This document shows positions 49,945 to 59,041 of a stretch of 64,000 nucleotides of DNA, piece after piece; the stretch's first letter is position 1, and every line of letters starts with the position of its first letter. Source of the stretch: Oscillibacter sp. (lineage in GTDB: Bacteria; Bacillota; Clostridia; Oscillospirales; Oscillospiraceae); NCBI GenBank assembly GCA_003539495.1, contig DPPB01000014.1:8667-72666 (forward strand), read 5' to 3'. The translations under genes and the position numbers were made by a program. The notes beneath the pieces are model-generated. The model saw nothing but the letters and a program-made list of their open reading frames with translations, did not search any database and was not told where the DNA came from.

Positions 49945-50895
49945 CTAAAGCATAGAGCGTTCCCACGGCCCGCGGGTATCTATTTTCACCTTGGCGGCAG
50001 CTTGCTCAAGAGTTTTACAATCCGCTTCGGTGAGTTTGACCATCGCCGCTCCCGCTATCTCCCCTATTTGTTCGGGTTTCGTTGCGCCGATGATGGGGAT
50101 CGCTCCCTTGGCAATGGCCCAGGCTATCCCGATTTGCGGAACGCCCGCGTTATACTTTTCCGCAACTTCTTTCATGGCATCTGTTAGCAGCTCGAGCTGC
50201 AGCAAATACGGATTATATACTTGTCCGCGCCGGCTGTCGGCAGGCATCGGATGCCCCGCATTATATTTTCCGCTGAGCGCTCCCTGCTCTAAAACCATGT
50301 AGGCAAAGAAGTCGATCCCACGGTTCCGGCAATACTCCAGAACACCTTCCTCCTCCGACGCGCGGCATAGAAGGCTGAAGTGGTTCTGCACCGCACTGAG
50401 CGGTATGTTTTCCTGCGAAAGTATTTCCTCCGCACGCTTGATTTGCGCAAGATTGTGATTGGAGACCCCCACACGCTTTACCTTTCCGCTTTTGACCAGC
50501 GGGATCAGGCACGGCGTCCAGCGCTCCACATCCGAAGAATTGTGTATCCAGTAAATGTCGATATAGTCCGTTTGCAGCCGCCGCAAGCTTTCTTCGCACA
50601 TATCTCTCATGGGGTCTTCCGTGTTTTTGGCAAGACGGGGCGTAAATTTTGTGGAAAAGCTCAGCTTATCTCTGGGGTATGCTTTTGCGAGATAGCCTAC
50701 GATCTCCTCCGATGCGCCCATGGCATAGGCGGCAGCAGTGTCCCACAGGCGCAGGCCGTGGTCCATGGCCGCCTCAAAAACAGGCTTCAGTTCTTCTGCT
50801 TCCAGGTGATTGCCAAATACCTGATCCCCGCCGGAGGTCCCGATCCCCCAGGACCAGGTTCCCAGTGCAATGGAGGGATACTTTTTATCGTTCAA
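49945..50895 (-). CDS. Aldo/keto reductase
   Basis: About 316 residues, NADPH-dependent oxidoreductase with a TIM-barrel fold. Motifs: LRLWDTAAAYAMGASEEIVG with catalytic Asp and Tyr, STKFTP with Lys, YIDIYWIHNSS with His replacing the usual motif context, and the cofactor segment IPIIGATKPEQIGEIAGA. A TTG at 50895 has GGGAGGAG six bases upstream and gives the family-like start NDKKYPSIALGTWSWG; an ATG 15 codons earlier lies just after the upstream stop with no good site. Downstream partner of the HisC-like aminotransferase. Substrate unknown. Confidence 0.87.
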   Translation of the reverse strand: MNDKKYPSIALGTWSWGIGTSGGDQVFGNHLEAEELKPVFEAAMDHGLRLWDTAAAYAMGASEEIVGYLAKAYPRDKLSFSTKFTPRLAKNTEDPMRDMCEESLRRLQTDYIDIYWIHNSSDVERWTPCLIPLVKSGKVKRVGVSNHNLAQIKRAEEILSQENIPLSAVQNHFSLLCRASEEEGVLEYCRNRGIDFFAYMVLEQGALSGKYNAGHPMPADSRRGQVYNPYLLQLELLTDAMKEVAEKYNAGVPQIGIAWAIAKGAIPIIGATKPEQIGEIAGAAMVKLTEADCKTLEQAAAKVKIDTRGPWERSML

Positions 50896-50941
50896 TACTG
50901 TCTCCTCCCGTCCTATGATTTGTCGGATTCTGATGGTCAAT

Positions 50942-52006
50942 TTATCTCTGTTGATCCACCTGATGGAGTATCCTCACTACAGGCTGCATATTCTCTTGAT
51001 TTGGCACGCGCAAACGAACGCAGTTGGATCCCATGCCGTAAAAACTTCGTCCCGATACAATCCCGAGCCCCGCCCGTGCGAAAGCCTCCGCAAGCTCAAA
51101 ATCCGGCCGCTTATGCTGCAGCAGTAAAATGGGAACACATATATCCGTATGTGCAATTCGTAAATTCTCAAATGTTTGGCTCAGCAGTATCGTTTTCTGC
51201 TGTTTGACCCGCTCCCGTAGCTGCGGCAAAAAGGCTTCGTCCTGCAAAACCTCCTGGGCAAGTTTTCTGGCGGGTACACTTCCGTCATAGGGTGTAGTCA
51301 GCTTTTTCATCTGCCGGATTACATAGGGCTGTGCCACAAGATACCCCAAACGAAGACCCGCCAATCCAAACGCCTTAGAAAAACTCCGTGTAACAATCAG
51401 GTTGTTGTATTTATTTACAAGTGTAATGGCCGAAGCTGTCCGGGGCATATAGTCACCATAGGCTTCATCCACAAATACACATACGCTTTTCTTTTCTGCG
51501 GCCTGCACGATGGCTTCCAGTTGCTCCATCGGTATCACCTGTCCAGTAGGATTGTTGGGGTTATCCAAATAAACCAGCGTGTCATCGGAGGAAAGCTCCC
51601 TTAAAAGTCCCCGCGCGTCAAAGCAGTAGTTATCGCCCGTTTTGGCTCCCCGATACTGGCCGCCGCAAAACAGCACATCCGAGCAGTAGGATGAATACTG
51701 AGGTGTATATCCCAAGACTCTGCTGCCGGGCCCGACCAGCAGCTTGTTTACCAAATACAAAAGCTGCTGTGACCCGTTCCCCAAAAGAACTTCTGTTGGT
51801 GACAGGTCCGCCTCGTTCCTCCACCAGTGGCAGATCTCCTTCTGCAGCGCAAGGCCGCAAGGATACTCTGCCAGCTCCGGTGCGCAGGCAGAAGGCCGCA
51901 GAATATCGTTAATGCCGTCCGAGCAGTCGATGGTTATAGCCGATGCCTCTTCGTGTGCGTAGGTCTTTTTTTCGGTGCTGATTACAGATTTTTTTATCTT
52001 GATCAT
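50942..52006 (-). CDS. PLP-dependent aminotransferase, HisC-like
   Basis: 354 residues, fold type I. The PLP lysine is in TRSFSKAFGLAGLRLGYLVA, the nucleotide-like phosphate residues in NGSQQLLY, and YLDNPNNPTGQVI with VFVDEAYGDY complete the active site. This set is typical of histidinol-phosphate aminotransferase homologues, which also include CobD-like and amino-acid-specific enzymes. There are no other his genes nearby, so a different role is likely. It has a Met-rich, Cys-containing profile in the middle but no unusual catalytic change. Confidence 0.85.
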   Translation of the reverse strand: MIKIKKSVISTEKKTYAHEEASAITIDCSDGINDILRPSACAPELAEYPCGLALQKEICHWWRNEADLSPTEVLLGNGSQQLLYLVNKLLVGPGSRVLGYTPQYSSYCSDVLFCGGQYRGAKTGDNYCFDARGLLRELSSDDTLVYLDNPNNPTGQVIPMEQLEAIVQAAEKKSVCVFVDEAYGDYMPRTASAITLVNKYNNLIVTRSFSKAFGLAGLRLGYLVAQPYVIRQMKKLTTPYDGSVPARKLAQEVLQDEAFLPQLRERVKQQKTILLSQTFENLRIAHTDICVPILLLQHKRPDFELAEAFARAGLGIVSGRSFYGMGSNCVRLRVPNQENMQPVVRILHQVDQQR

Positions 52007-52021
52007 GATCTGTCCCTTTCA

Positions 52022-52057
52022 AAAATACCCGCCACAGCAGGCTGTAGCGGGTATTTT
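52022..52057 (-). terminator. Terminator of the six-gene catabolic operon
   Basis: 11-bp arms (52022-52032 and 52047-52057) with an inner ACAGC/GCTGT pair; T-rich on both exits. It lies 12 bases after the aldolase stop and separates that operon from the HisC-like gene. Confidence 0.82.
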
Positions 52058-52069
52058 TTGCAGTATGGC

Positions 52070-52834
52070 TTACTTCTTCAATTCAGCTGTCATTGCCTGA
52101 TAGCCTTTGCGCATAAAAGCAAGGTCGGAGGCCAGGGCAATATAGGAAGCGCCCAGCTCCATGTATTTCTGTGCCGCTTCGGGCGTCCCTACAAAAATGC
52201 CGAAGGACTTGCCCTTGGAATTGCATACATCAATGACTTTGTGAACGGCCTTCTGAACATCCTCGTGGCCCGGGTCGCCGGGGTGGCCCAGAGATTGGCT
52301 GATGTCCATAGGGCCAATGAACAGCACATCAATATCCTCCAGCGCGCACAGCTCCTCCACACGGGCCGCAGCATCCTTGTTTTCAATGTGGACCACATTG
52401 ATCAGCCCGTCATTGGAATCCTGCATATACTGGAATTTTTCCTTTGTGCCGTAGCCCGCCGAGCGCTGGGCAAAGGACAGGCCCCGTACGCCCCGGGGCG
52501 CATACTTGGTGAAGGACACGGCCTCCCGTATCTCCTCTACCGTAGACAGGCCTGGGATCTGCACGCCGCTAGCGCCTACATCCAGCGCCTTCAAAATGTG
52601 CGGCTCCGCGCCCTCTGGCACCCGGACAATGGTAGGCAGGCCCACGCTGTCTGCCGCACGAATCATATCCAGCAGCAGCATCTGGTCACAGGGTGCGTGT
52701 TCCGTGTCAATGATGGCAAAGTCCATGCCCGCAAGGCCAAGCACCTCCAAGGCCGTGGGATCGGCCAGCTTGACAAAAGTGCCGATCTGGGTCTGACGGC
52801 TGCGCAGCTTTTCCTTCAGTTCCCGGGCGATCAT
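52070..52834 (-). CDS. HpcH/HpaI-family aldolase
   Basis: 254 residues. Class II pyruvate-type aldolase/citrate-lyase fold: GTFVKLADPTALEVLGLAGM, DFAIIDTEHAPCD, VRVPEGAEPHILKALDVGASG with catalytic Arg, GLSFAQRSAGYG, VVHIENKDAAARVEEL with metal-binding Glu, and FIGPMDISQSLG with Asp. Such enzymes cleave 4-hydroxy-2-oxo acids to pyruvate and an aldehyde. Last gene of the operon, its start overlapping the cupin stop by four bases. The precise substrate is unknown. Confidence 0.88.
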   Translation of the reverse strand: MIARELKEKLRSRQTQIGTFVKLADPTALEVLGLAGMDFAIIDTEHAPCDQMLLLDMIRAADSVGLPTIVRVPEGAEPHILKALDVGASGVQIPGLSTVEEIREAVSFTKYAPRGVRGLSFAQRSAGYGTKEKFQYMQDSNDGLINVVHIENKDAAARVEELCALEDIDVLFIGPMDISQSLGHPGDPGHEDVQKAVHKVIDVCNSKGKSFGIFVGTPEAAQKYMELGASYIALASDLAFMRKGYQAMTAELKK

Positions 52835-53166
52835 TTTACATACTCCTCCCGTTTGGGGGTGAATATATCGAAGTTAACCAGCACCTCGTCGCCAACTACC
52901 TCGGCATAGTGCATCAGATTAGGAGGAATGACCAACATACCGCCGGGAGTCAGGCGGAATACCTGATCCTCGATGTGGTAGTCGCACACGCCGGAAGCGA
53001 TATAGGCGATCTGCTCATAGGGGTGCTTATGGGGTCGGGGCTCATGATGGGGCTGCAGCTCGTTCATAGCAAAGGTCGCGCCCTCTCCGGTAAAGGCCTT
53101 GCGGCGCACGCCGGGACGAACATCGGTCCAGCGCAGGTCTGCCCAATTTGCACAGTTATAAATCAT
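52831..53166 (-). CDS. Cupin-domain protein
   Basis: 111 residues from MIYNCANW (GGAGG nine bases upstream). A single cupin barrel with the metal motif HHEPRPHKHPYEQIAYIASG and the second motif GGMLVIPPNLMHYAEV. Small cupins like this serve as isomerases, dioxygenases or sensors in sugar and aromatic acid pathways. Its place between a hydrolase and an aldolase suggests an isomerase/tautomerase step, which is inference. Confidence 0.82.
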   Translation of the reverse strand: MIYNCANWADLRWTDVRPGVRRKAFTGEGATFAMNELQPHHEPRPHKHPYEQIAYIASGVCDYHIEDQVFRLTPGGMLVIPPNLMHYAEVVGDEVLVNFDIFTPKREEYVK

Positions 53167-53184
53167 TGTAGTTTCCTCCGTCAT

Positions 53185-54060
53185 TTATCGTTCTTCCATA
53201 CCCAGCAGCCAAGCGGGGTTGTGATAGGTCATAGCTTCCATCTGTTCATCCGTTAAGCTGCAGGCCTCCTGCAGCATCCCGATGAAGCGGGTCAGCCCGG
53301 TCACGGGGCTGCCGTTGCCGTTTTGGCCATAGTCGGAGTCCAGGACGATCTTGTCCATACCCACAGCAGCCACGATATTCCGGGCCTCCTCGATCTCATG
53401 GGTGTGGAACTTGGAATCCGGCACAAAAGCAACGGCGTTCAGCTCGATATAAGCGCCCAGCTTGCTCCAGGCCACCATATCCTCGATGGATGCGCCGATC
53501 ATATAGTGGGGATGGTTGGCCAGAATACGCTTGATGCCCCGCTCCACCGCAGCTTGAATGAGGGCGTCAATTTCGTCCCGGCTGCCGTGGCCGGTGGCCA
53601 GGATCACATCCGGTTTCTGTGCCAGGTAGTCCAGCACCTGCAGCACCTCCGGCTTCAGGCTTCCGTCCTCATTGAGGTACATAATGGTGTTTTCTGCCAC
53701 GGTCATGCCCTTGCTGGAGGGAAATGCCAGGCCCTTACCGGAATGCATGATCTTGTGACGCAGAGAAGACACCGTGGGCATCCACACCAGCTTGGCACCC
53801 AGCGCACAGGCGGCGTCCACCGCCTTGAGGTTGATGCCGCCCACAGAGTTATTCAGCGCAATACCGCCGAATACCTTGCATTTTCCGTTCCCCAGGTGCT
53901 TCTCGCAAATCTGAGCGGACATCATGGTAGGTGCGTAGTGGTCCTTAATAACAATGGCAGAATATCCAGCCTGTTGGGCCTCCTGCAGCATCTCCGCTGC
54001 ATCCACCGCCCGGGGCATCACCGACGGGCCTGCATGCACATGCAAATCAATGATTCTCAT
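53185..54060 (-). CDS. DUF6282 family metal-dependent hydrolase
   Basis: 291 residues, amidohydrolase/PHP-like TIM barrel. The metal motif MRIIDLHVHAGPSVMPR is at the N-terminus, later GYSAIVIKDHYAP, KPDVILATGHGSRDEIDAL, ILANHPHYMIGAS and VLDSDYGQNGNGSP, which supply the His and Asp ligands. The family has been called DUF6282 and often travels with aldolases and dehydrogenases. It may open a lactone or hydrolyse an amide, but the reaction is not established. Confidence 0.8.
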   Translation of the reverse strand: MRIIDLHVHAGPSVMPRAVDAAEMLQEAQQAGYSAIVIKDHYAPTMMSAQICEKHLGNGKCKVFGGIALNNSVGGINLKAVDAACALGAKLVWMPTVSSLRHKIMHSGKGLAFPSSKGMTVAENTIMYLNEDGSLKPEVLQVLDYLAQKPDVILATGHGSRDEIDALIQAAVERGIKRILANHPHYMIGASIEDMVAWSKLGAYIELNAVAFVPDSKFHTHEIEEARNIVAAVGMDKIVLDSDYGQNGNGSPVTGLTRFIGMLQEACSLTDEQMEAMTYHNPAWLLGMEER

Positions 54061-54080
54061 AGCTTGCCTCCTGATTTGAA

Positions 54081-55283
54081 TTATGATATTTCCTCAATAG
54101 ATACCGCCTGCTTCGGGCAGCTATGTAGGCACAGCCCGCATCCGCTGCAAGCTGTGTCATCGTGCAGTACGCCCGCTTCTATCGGCTTCATGCCGCCGAA
54201 ATAGCAGGTGCGCAGGCAGGGCCGCTCCTCGCAATCTCGGCACAGTTCTGTCTGCACTGTCACCTGCCGCCGAGGCAGGCTGCCCAGGTTCTGATAGGTC
54301 ACAATGTGGTCCGCCGTGCGGCCAACCACTTGGTTGTATTCCTCCATGCCCTTGGCGTGAACCAGTGCATCCAGCTCCTCAACCAGTGCGGAAGCATATT
54401 CCGGCCCCCGCAGCATCATGCTGGAGCCCACCTCGACCAGTGAAGCGCCACAGCACATATAGTCATATACATCCCGGGCGGTGTCTGCGCCGTTGCCGCC
54501 GAGAATGGTCATCTCCGGCACAGCCCGGCGGGCCCGGGCTACATTGGCCAGCGACACCGGCTTCATCCACGGCCCACCCAATGCGGCCCAGCCGCCTAAA
54601 ACCGGTTCGTCCGTCTCGGGATCGACCATCAGGCCCTGGAATCGGTGCATCACCGTCACCGCGGAAATACCCTCCTCGTACAGCGCCTTGGTGATCTCCG
54701 CCACGCTGGACACCTGGGGCGTCAGCTTCACGATCACCGGGATGCTCACCGCTCGGCGCACCGCACCGGCGATCTGACGACACAGTTCCGGCGATTGTCC
54801 AATGAGAAAGCCCAGCTTTCCCTTGGATGCCTCGCCGTGAGGATTGCCAAAATTCAGCTCAATAGCCGGGAAGCCCAGCTGCTCCATTTGGCGGGCATAG
54901 CTGACCCAGTTTTCCACATTGCTGGCAGCGATGCTGCCAATGACCACCACGCCGTTTTCTATTCCGATGGCCAGCAGCTCCGGTGCTTTCCGGCCGAAAG
55001 CCTCCATAGACAGCATGGAGCCGCCCCGGGAGAAAAAGTAATACTGGTCAGGATAACCCTCACCCCGCACCGGCCTTTGGTACATGTCAGCAATGTGGAT
55101 GCGCGCAATTCCCGCATCCTGCAAGGCCGGTGCGTCGGTCACGGACTTGGTGATGATAGCCCCCACGCCGCTCTCGGCAAAGGCGCGAAACTGCTCCGCC
55201 GTGCGGGCAATGTCAGTGGAGGCCACCACAATAGGATTCTTAAAGTGCAGGCCTAACACCTGCACACCGTTTTTTAGGGACAT
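54081..55283 (-). CDS. PreA-like flavoprotein with ferredoxin tail (dihydropyrimidine/dihydroorotate dehydrogenase family)
   Basis: About 400 residues from MSLKNGVQVLGL. The N-terminal ~320 residues are the FMN-binding DHOD/PreA barrel (NPIVVASTDIARTAEQF, AIELNFGNPHGE, PVIVKLTPQVSSVAEI, ILGGNGADTARDVYDYM). The end carries two Cys clusters, CRDCEERPCLRTC and CSGCGLCLHSCPKQA, for iron-sulfur centres. This resembles PreA, the catalytic half of bacterial dihydropyrimidine dehydrogenase, but no PreT partner is present, so the electron donor is unknown. The start follows AAAAGGAG. Confidence 0.82.
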   Translation of the reverse strand: MSLKNGVQVLGLHFKNPIVVASTDIARTAEQFRAFAESGVGAIITKSVTDAPALQDAGIARIHIADMYQRPVRGEGYPDQYYFFSRGGSMLSMEAFGRKAPELLAIGIENGVVVIGSIAASNVENWVSYARQMEQLGFPAIELNFGNPHGEASKGKLGFLIGQSPELCRQIAGAVRRAVSIPVIVKLTPQVSSVAEITKALYEEGISAVTVMHRFQGLMVDPETDEPVLGGWAALGGPWMKPVSLANVARARRAVPEMTILGGNGADTARDVYDYMCCGASLVEVGSSMMLRGPEYASALVEELDALVHAKGMEEYNQVVGRTADHIVTYQNLGSLPRRQVTVQTELCRDCEERPCLRTCYFGGMKPIEAGVLHDDTACSGCGLCLHSCPKQAVSIEEIS

Positions 55284-55316
55284 GTAAGTCTCCTTTTCCT
55301 GTCCTCGCAAGCCTGT

Positions 55317-55346
55317 CATGCACCGCTCCTACAGAAGCGGTGCATG
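55317..55346 (-). promoter_or_regulatory. Intercistronic hairpin after nhaC
   Basis: 11-bp perfect inverted repeat without T-tract between nhaC and the PreA-like gene; may protect or cut the message. Confidence 0.4.
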
Positions 55347-55367
55347 AGGGCGCATATCGAATGGATC

Positions 55368-56780
55368 TTACTCTGCCTTGGCAGGCTCTTCCGTCATCGG
55401 CTCCTTGTGCCACACGAACCAGCCCGTGCAAGCGTACAGGATGGCGAACAGCGGCACAATGTAGCACAGGAAGGCGTAGGGAATGTATGCGATGCCAATA
55501 CCCAGCACCGAGAACATATAGGCACAGGAGGTCCCCCAAGGTACCATCGGCGCTCCGATGGTGCAGGTATCCTCCAGTGTACGGGACAGCACCTTGGACT
55601 GAATCCCCATGCGGTCGTATGCAGGCCGGAAGGTACGGCCACCCAGAATGATGGGCATGACCTGGTGGCCGGAGATCAGCAGCAGGGAGTAGCAGTATAC
55701 CATGGTGGACAAGATCAGACCACAAGGCTTATGCACAGCCTTGAGCAGCACATTGTTCACCAGGGAGTCGATTACACCGCTCTTTTCCAGCACAGCGCCC
55801 ATGGTGGCGGACAGGATGATGATAGCCACAGTGCTATACATGGAGGTCATACCGCCGCGGGAGAGGATCTTGTCCACCATGGCGACGCCGGTATCGGAGG
55901 AGAATCCATTCATGGCCGCCCCCAGCATGGCGCTGAGGCTGATCTTCTGCAGCAGGCAGGCAAACACGCCGCTGACGGCGGTGCAGCCCAGCATGGCAGG
56001 CACGGCGGGGGCCTTCAATGCGGAGGTCAAAAGCACCAGCACCGCCGGGACCAGGGCGATGACACTGATATTGAAGTTTGCGCCCAGAGTATCCAGAATC
56101 AGCTCAATGTTGCTCAGGTCGGCATTGGCCGAGGCGTTCCTAATGCCCAGCACAGTATACAGAACCAGGCAGATCACCGTAGCGGGCACGGTGGTATACA
56201 TCATGGAACCGATGTGGTCATACAGGGGCGTGCCGGACATATCGGCGGCCACATTGGTGGTGTCGGACAGGGGGGACATCTTGTCGCCGAAGAAGGCGCC
56301 GGAGCAAACGGCACCGGCCATCAGCGGGGCAGAGATGCCCATACTGGTGCCTACGCCAAACAAGGCCAAGCCCATGGTGGCAATAGAACCGAAGGAGGTG
56401 CCGGTGAAAAGGCTGGTGATTGCGCAGAGGACAAAGGCCAGCGGCACAATGATATTGGGGGAGCAGATCTTGAGGCCATAATACAGCAGCGTGGGGACAG
56501 TACCGCCGATGATCCAAATGCCTACCATCATACCGACGCTCAGCAGAATCAGCAGCGTGGTGGCGGAATCACCCACCACACGCTTGACAGTATCCTGAAT
56601 GTCAGACCACTTATTGCCCATCAGCAGGGCGAAGACAATAGCGGTACAGCCGCCCATAGCCAGGCCCATTTGGATGCCTACTTTAGTTCGGATAGCTGCC
56701 ACAACGACAGCAATCACGAAAATCAGCGCCAGAAGCGCTTCCCACACCTTGGGTTGACGGGGTGTTCTTTCCTTTTTCAT
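55368..56780 (-). CDS. nhaC: NhaC-family Na+/H+ antiporter or substrate:cation antiporter
   Basis: 470 residues, about 11 membrane segments. The family motif SGAFFGDKMSPLSDTTNVAA is clear, as is VPWGTSCAYMFSVLG. Members include NhaC proper and MleN malate/lactate exchangers, so here the protein may import an organic acid or export product in exchange for Na+. It follows the aminotransferase and precedes the catabolic enzymes in one operon, which favours a transport role in that pathway. Confidence 0.87.
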   Translation of the reverse strand: MKKERTPRQPKVWEALLALIFVIAVVVAAIRTKVGIQMGLAMGGCTAIVFALLMGNKWSDIQDTVKRVVGDSATTLLILLSVGMMVGIWIIGGTVPTLLYYGLKICSPNIIVPLAFVLCAITSLFTGTSFGSIATMGLALFGVGTSMGISAPLMAGAVCSGAFFGDKMSPLSDTTNVAADMSGTPLYDHIGSMMYTTVPATVICLVLYTVLGIRNASANADLSNIELILDTLGANFNISVIALVPAVLVLLTSALKAPAVPAMLGCTAVSGVFACLLQKISLSAMLGAAMNGFSSDTGVAMVDKILSRGGMTSMYSTVAIIILSATMGAVLEKSGVIDSLVNNVLLKAVHKPCGLILSTMVYCYSLLLISGHQVMPIILGGRTFRPAYDRMGIQSKVLSRTLEDTCTIGAPMVPWGTSCAYMFSVLGIGIAYIPYAFLCYIVPLFAILYACTGWFVWHKEPMTEEPAKAE

Positions 56781-56872
56781 GGTAAAATTCCTCTCTTTGT
56801 AAATTTGTTACCGCCCATCATACGAAGCGGTCGCCAGGGAAGGAATTGCTTTTCTTTTCTATATCTGCCGGG

Positions 56873-58054
56873 TCAGCCTTTTCTCAGATCGCTGACACAC
56901 TGTGCAATGCGATGCAGGCCCATTTGGCAGTCCTCAAAGGATGTGGCATAGGAAATGCGGAGATGATTCTCTCCGTTTTTGCCGAACTCCACGCCGGGCA
57001 CTGTGGCCACGCCATATTTATCCAGCAGGAGCTCTGCAAAGGTAAAGCTGTCCATGCCAAACTCGCCGATGTCCGGGAACAGGTAGAACGCTGCCTGGGG
57101 CCGGGAGCAGGGAATGCCCAGTTCTTTCAATCCGTTATACAGCAGCAACCGGCGCCGGTCAAACTCAGCCAGCATGGCATAGAGAGAATCCTGGGGACCG
57201 GTCAGTGCCTCCAGAGCGCCCAGCTGGCCAAAGGAGCAGGCGTTCATGGCCACCGTCTGATGGGCACGGACAACGATGCGCATTAGCTCTGCCGGGGCTA
57301 CCAGATAACCAATACGCCAGCCGCACATGGAGTAGGTCTTGGAGAAGGACTGCACCGTGATGGTGCGCTCCCACATACCGGGCAGGGATGCAATGGAAAT
57401 GTGCTTATTGCCGTCGTACAGTACCTGCTCGTAGGCCTCGTCCGCCAGCACCAGAATATCGTGGCGGCAGCAGATCTCAGCCAGCTTACGCAGACTTTCC
57501 TCGTCCATCATGGTGCCGGTAGGGTTGCCGGGTGTGCACAGGATTAGGAGTTTGGTCTTGTTCGTGATAGCCGCCTCCAGCTTCTCCAGGTCAAAGCAGT
57601 AGCCGTTCTTTTCATCCAGCGGTACATACACCGGCTCCGCCTCAGCGATCTTGGTCAAGCTGGAATAGGGAATGTAGCTGGGATCGGCAATGAGTACCTC
57701 ATCGCCCTTCTCCAGCAGTGCAAAAAGCGCCGCCGCCACTGCCTCCTCGCCGCCGCAGGTCACCATGATCTCCTTGGTGGGGTCGACCTTCAAATGGTTC
57801 ATCCGCTCCAGCTTCTCCGCAATGGCACGGCGCAGGCGAATGTCACCGTAGTTGGAGGAATACGCCGTCACGCCCTGATCCAGCGCCTTCTTGGCAGCCT
57901 CCTTGATGTTTGCGGGCGTATCGAAGTCGGGCTGACCAACCTCGAAATGGACTATCTTACGCCCCTCTGCTTCCAATTTGTTTGCTTTCTCCAACACCCG
58001 GCGGATGCCGGTAAAGGGTACTCGTTTCATTTTTGCGGGCTCAAAGTCACGCAT
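56873..58054 (-). CDS. Class I aspartate/aromatic-type aminotransferase
   Basis: 393 residues, PLP fold type I. HFEVGQPDFDTPANIKEAA at the N-terminus, TCGGEEAVAAALFALLEKG, TPGNPTGTMMDEESL, LADEAYEQVLYDG and the PLP lysine in VQSFSKTYSMCGWRIGYLVA. This is the AspB/AraT/PatA type converting amino acids to 2-oxo acids. First gene of the operon, with a strong promoter. It could supply the 2-oxo acid used by IorAB; the substrate is inferred, not shown. Confidence 0.9.
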   Translation of the reverse strand: MRDFEPAKMKRVPFTGIRRVLEKANKLEAEGRKIVHFEVGQPDFDTPANIKEAAKKALDQGVTAYSSNYGDIRLRRAIAEKLERMNHLKVDPTKEIMVTCGGEEAVAAALFALLEKGDEVLIADPSYIPYSSLTKIAEAEPVYVPLDEKNGYCFDLEKLEAAITNKTKLLILCTPGNPTGTMMDEESLRKLAEICCRHDILVLADEAYEQVLYDGNKHISIASLPGMWERTITVQSFSKTYSMCGWRIGYLVAPAELMRIVVRAHQTVAMNACSFGQLGALEALTGPQDSLYAMLAEFDRRRLLLYNGLKELGIPCSRPQAAFYLFPDIGEFGMDSFTFAELLLDKYGVATVPGVEFGKNGENHLRISYATSFEDCQMGLHRIAQCVSDLRKG

Positions 58055-58154
58055 ATCTTCGATACCTCCTTGTGTGAATTAATCAAACTTATTCAATTTC
58101 GCCATTTCCGTCCGGTTATTAGAATAATATTACAACATCATCAAGATAACATAC

Positions 58155-58183
58155 TTTATAAAATTTGTCTATACTTATTTCAA
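58155..58183 (-). promoter_or_regulatory. Promoter of the six-gene catabolic operon
   Basis: Minus strand TTGAAA and TATAAA with a 17-base spacer in a very AT-rich region, 100 bases before the aminotransferase. Confidence 0.65.
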
Positions 58184-58210
58184 ATTTATAAAATTTTTGT
58201 AATAAACGCA

Positions 58211-58249
58211 TAAAATAGACACTTGCATTTTATGCAAGTGTCTATTTTA
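58211..58249 (-). terminator. Terminator of the regulator gene
   Basis: 18-bp perfect inverted repeat (58211-58228 and 58232-58249) with a 3-base loop, AT-rich on both exits. Confidence 0.82.
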
Positions 58250-58276
58250 AAAATTTAATATAGAATAAATTTTTTA

Positions 58277-58927
58277 TTAAATACAGGCCCTCCGAAGGAA
58301 GCCTCCGCCCTGCGTCCTCACTTCACGCAGATAATTATAGAGCGTAGCCTGGGAAATACCCAGCAACTCGCATACCTGAGGAACAGAATCCTTCAGCTGG
58401 AATACGCCCTTTTCCTCCAGCATGCGGATAATGCGCAGCTTAATCTCCTTGGAGCCCAGTGTCGAGGGCTTTCCCACATTCTTAATAATGTCCGAAATGA
58501 CCAAATTGGTATAATCGCTGATGCTCAGATCGGTGCCGGGTGCCTCCCCCTCTTCAAAGGGCAGCACATTCATGATAGAATCCATCAGCTTCCTGGCCTG
58601 GTTCATATCCGTCAGATTGATGGTGAAGCAGAGCATTGCCTCATAGTCCCCATTTTCATCGTAGAACATCATGGTAGTGGATTTGTGCAGCTCTCCGTTC
58701 TCTTTGCTGGTCAATCGAATTGCCGTTCCGCCGTTCGCCTTGGTCATGTCCCTAAAATACTCAAAGACACTCTCCTCCATCACCTGCCCAGCCTGGCGGC
58801 CGGAAATATATCCGTTAGCAATAAAGGCAATACGCCTGTCCTTGTCATGAACCACCGCTTCGCACTGATCACCCAAAGAAAGAGAGATTGCCTTGGCAAT
58901 TTGGATCAATCTGTTTTTCAGTTCCAT
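58277..58927 (-). CDS. YheO/DauR-type transcriptional regulator (PAS-like plus HTH)
   Basis: 216 residues from MELKNRLIQIAKAI (GGAGA six to eight bases upstream). The N-terminal ~110 residues are the YheO-like PAS domain (GDQCEAVVHDKDRRIAFIAN, NGELHKSTTMMFYDENGDYEAMLCF). The C-terminal HTH_22 region reads LKDSVPQVCELLGISQATLYNYLREV. Family members control amino-acid catabolism (for example D-arginine use by DauR). Its position next to the operon promoter suggests it regulates the catabolic genes, with a small ligand sensed by the PAS domain. Confidence 0.87.
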   Translation of the reverse strand: MELKNRLIQIAKAISLSLGDQCEAVVHDKDRRIAFIANGYISGRQAGQVMEESVFEYFRDMTKANGGTAIRLTSKENGELHKSTTMMFYDENGDYEAMLCFTINLTDMNQARKLMDSIMNVLPFEEGEAPGTDLSISDYTNLVISDIIKNVGKPSTLGSKEIKLRIIRMLEEKGVFQLKDSVPQVCELLGISQATLYNYLREVRTQGGGFLRRACI

Positions 58928-58973
58928 AAAAAGTCTCCGTTTATTCAAAATATATTATAAATATAATAGCACA

Positions 58974-58987
58974 AATTCCTTGGAATT
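58974..58987. promoter_or_regulatory. Short inverted repeat upstream of the regulator gene
   Basis: AATTCC/GGAATT arms separated by two bases lie just upstream of an AT-rich -10-like stretch; possible autoregulatory operator. Confidence 0.3.
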
Positions 58988-59041
58988 GCTACTCTGTTTT
59001 TGGAATTTTTCTCTTATATGCAGCGCCGCCTCTTTCCAATG

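Noticed and set aside
49712..49966. Two short reading frames around the 49.85-kb hairpin
   Set aside because: They mirror each other through the inverted repeat and have no ribosome sites; treated as products of the palindrome.
55344..56951. 535-residue plus-strand reading frame opposite nhaC
   Set aside because: His/Gln/Gly-rich composition typical of an antisense frame; nhaC on the other strand has clear family motifs.
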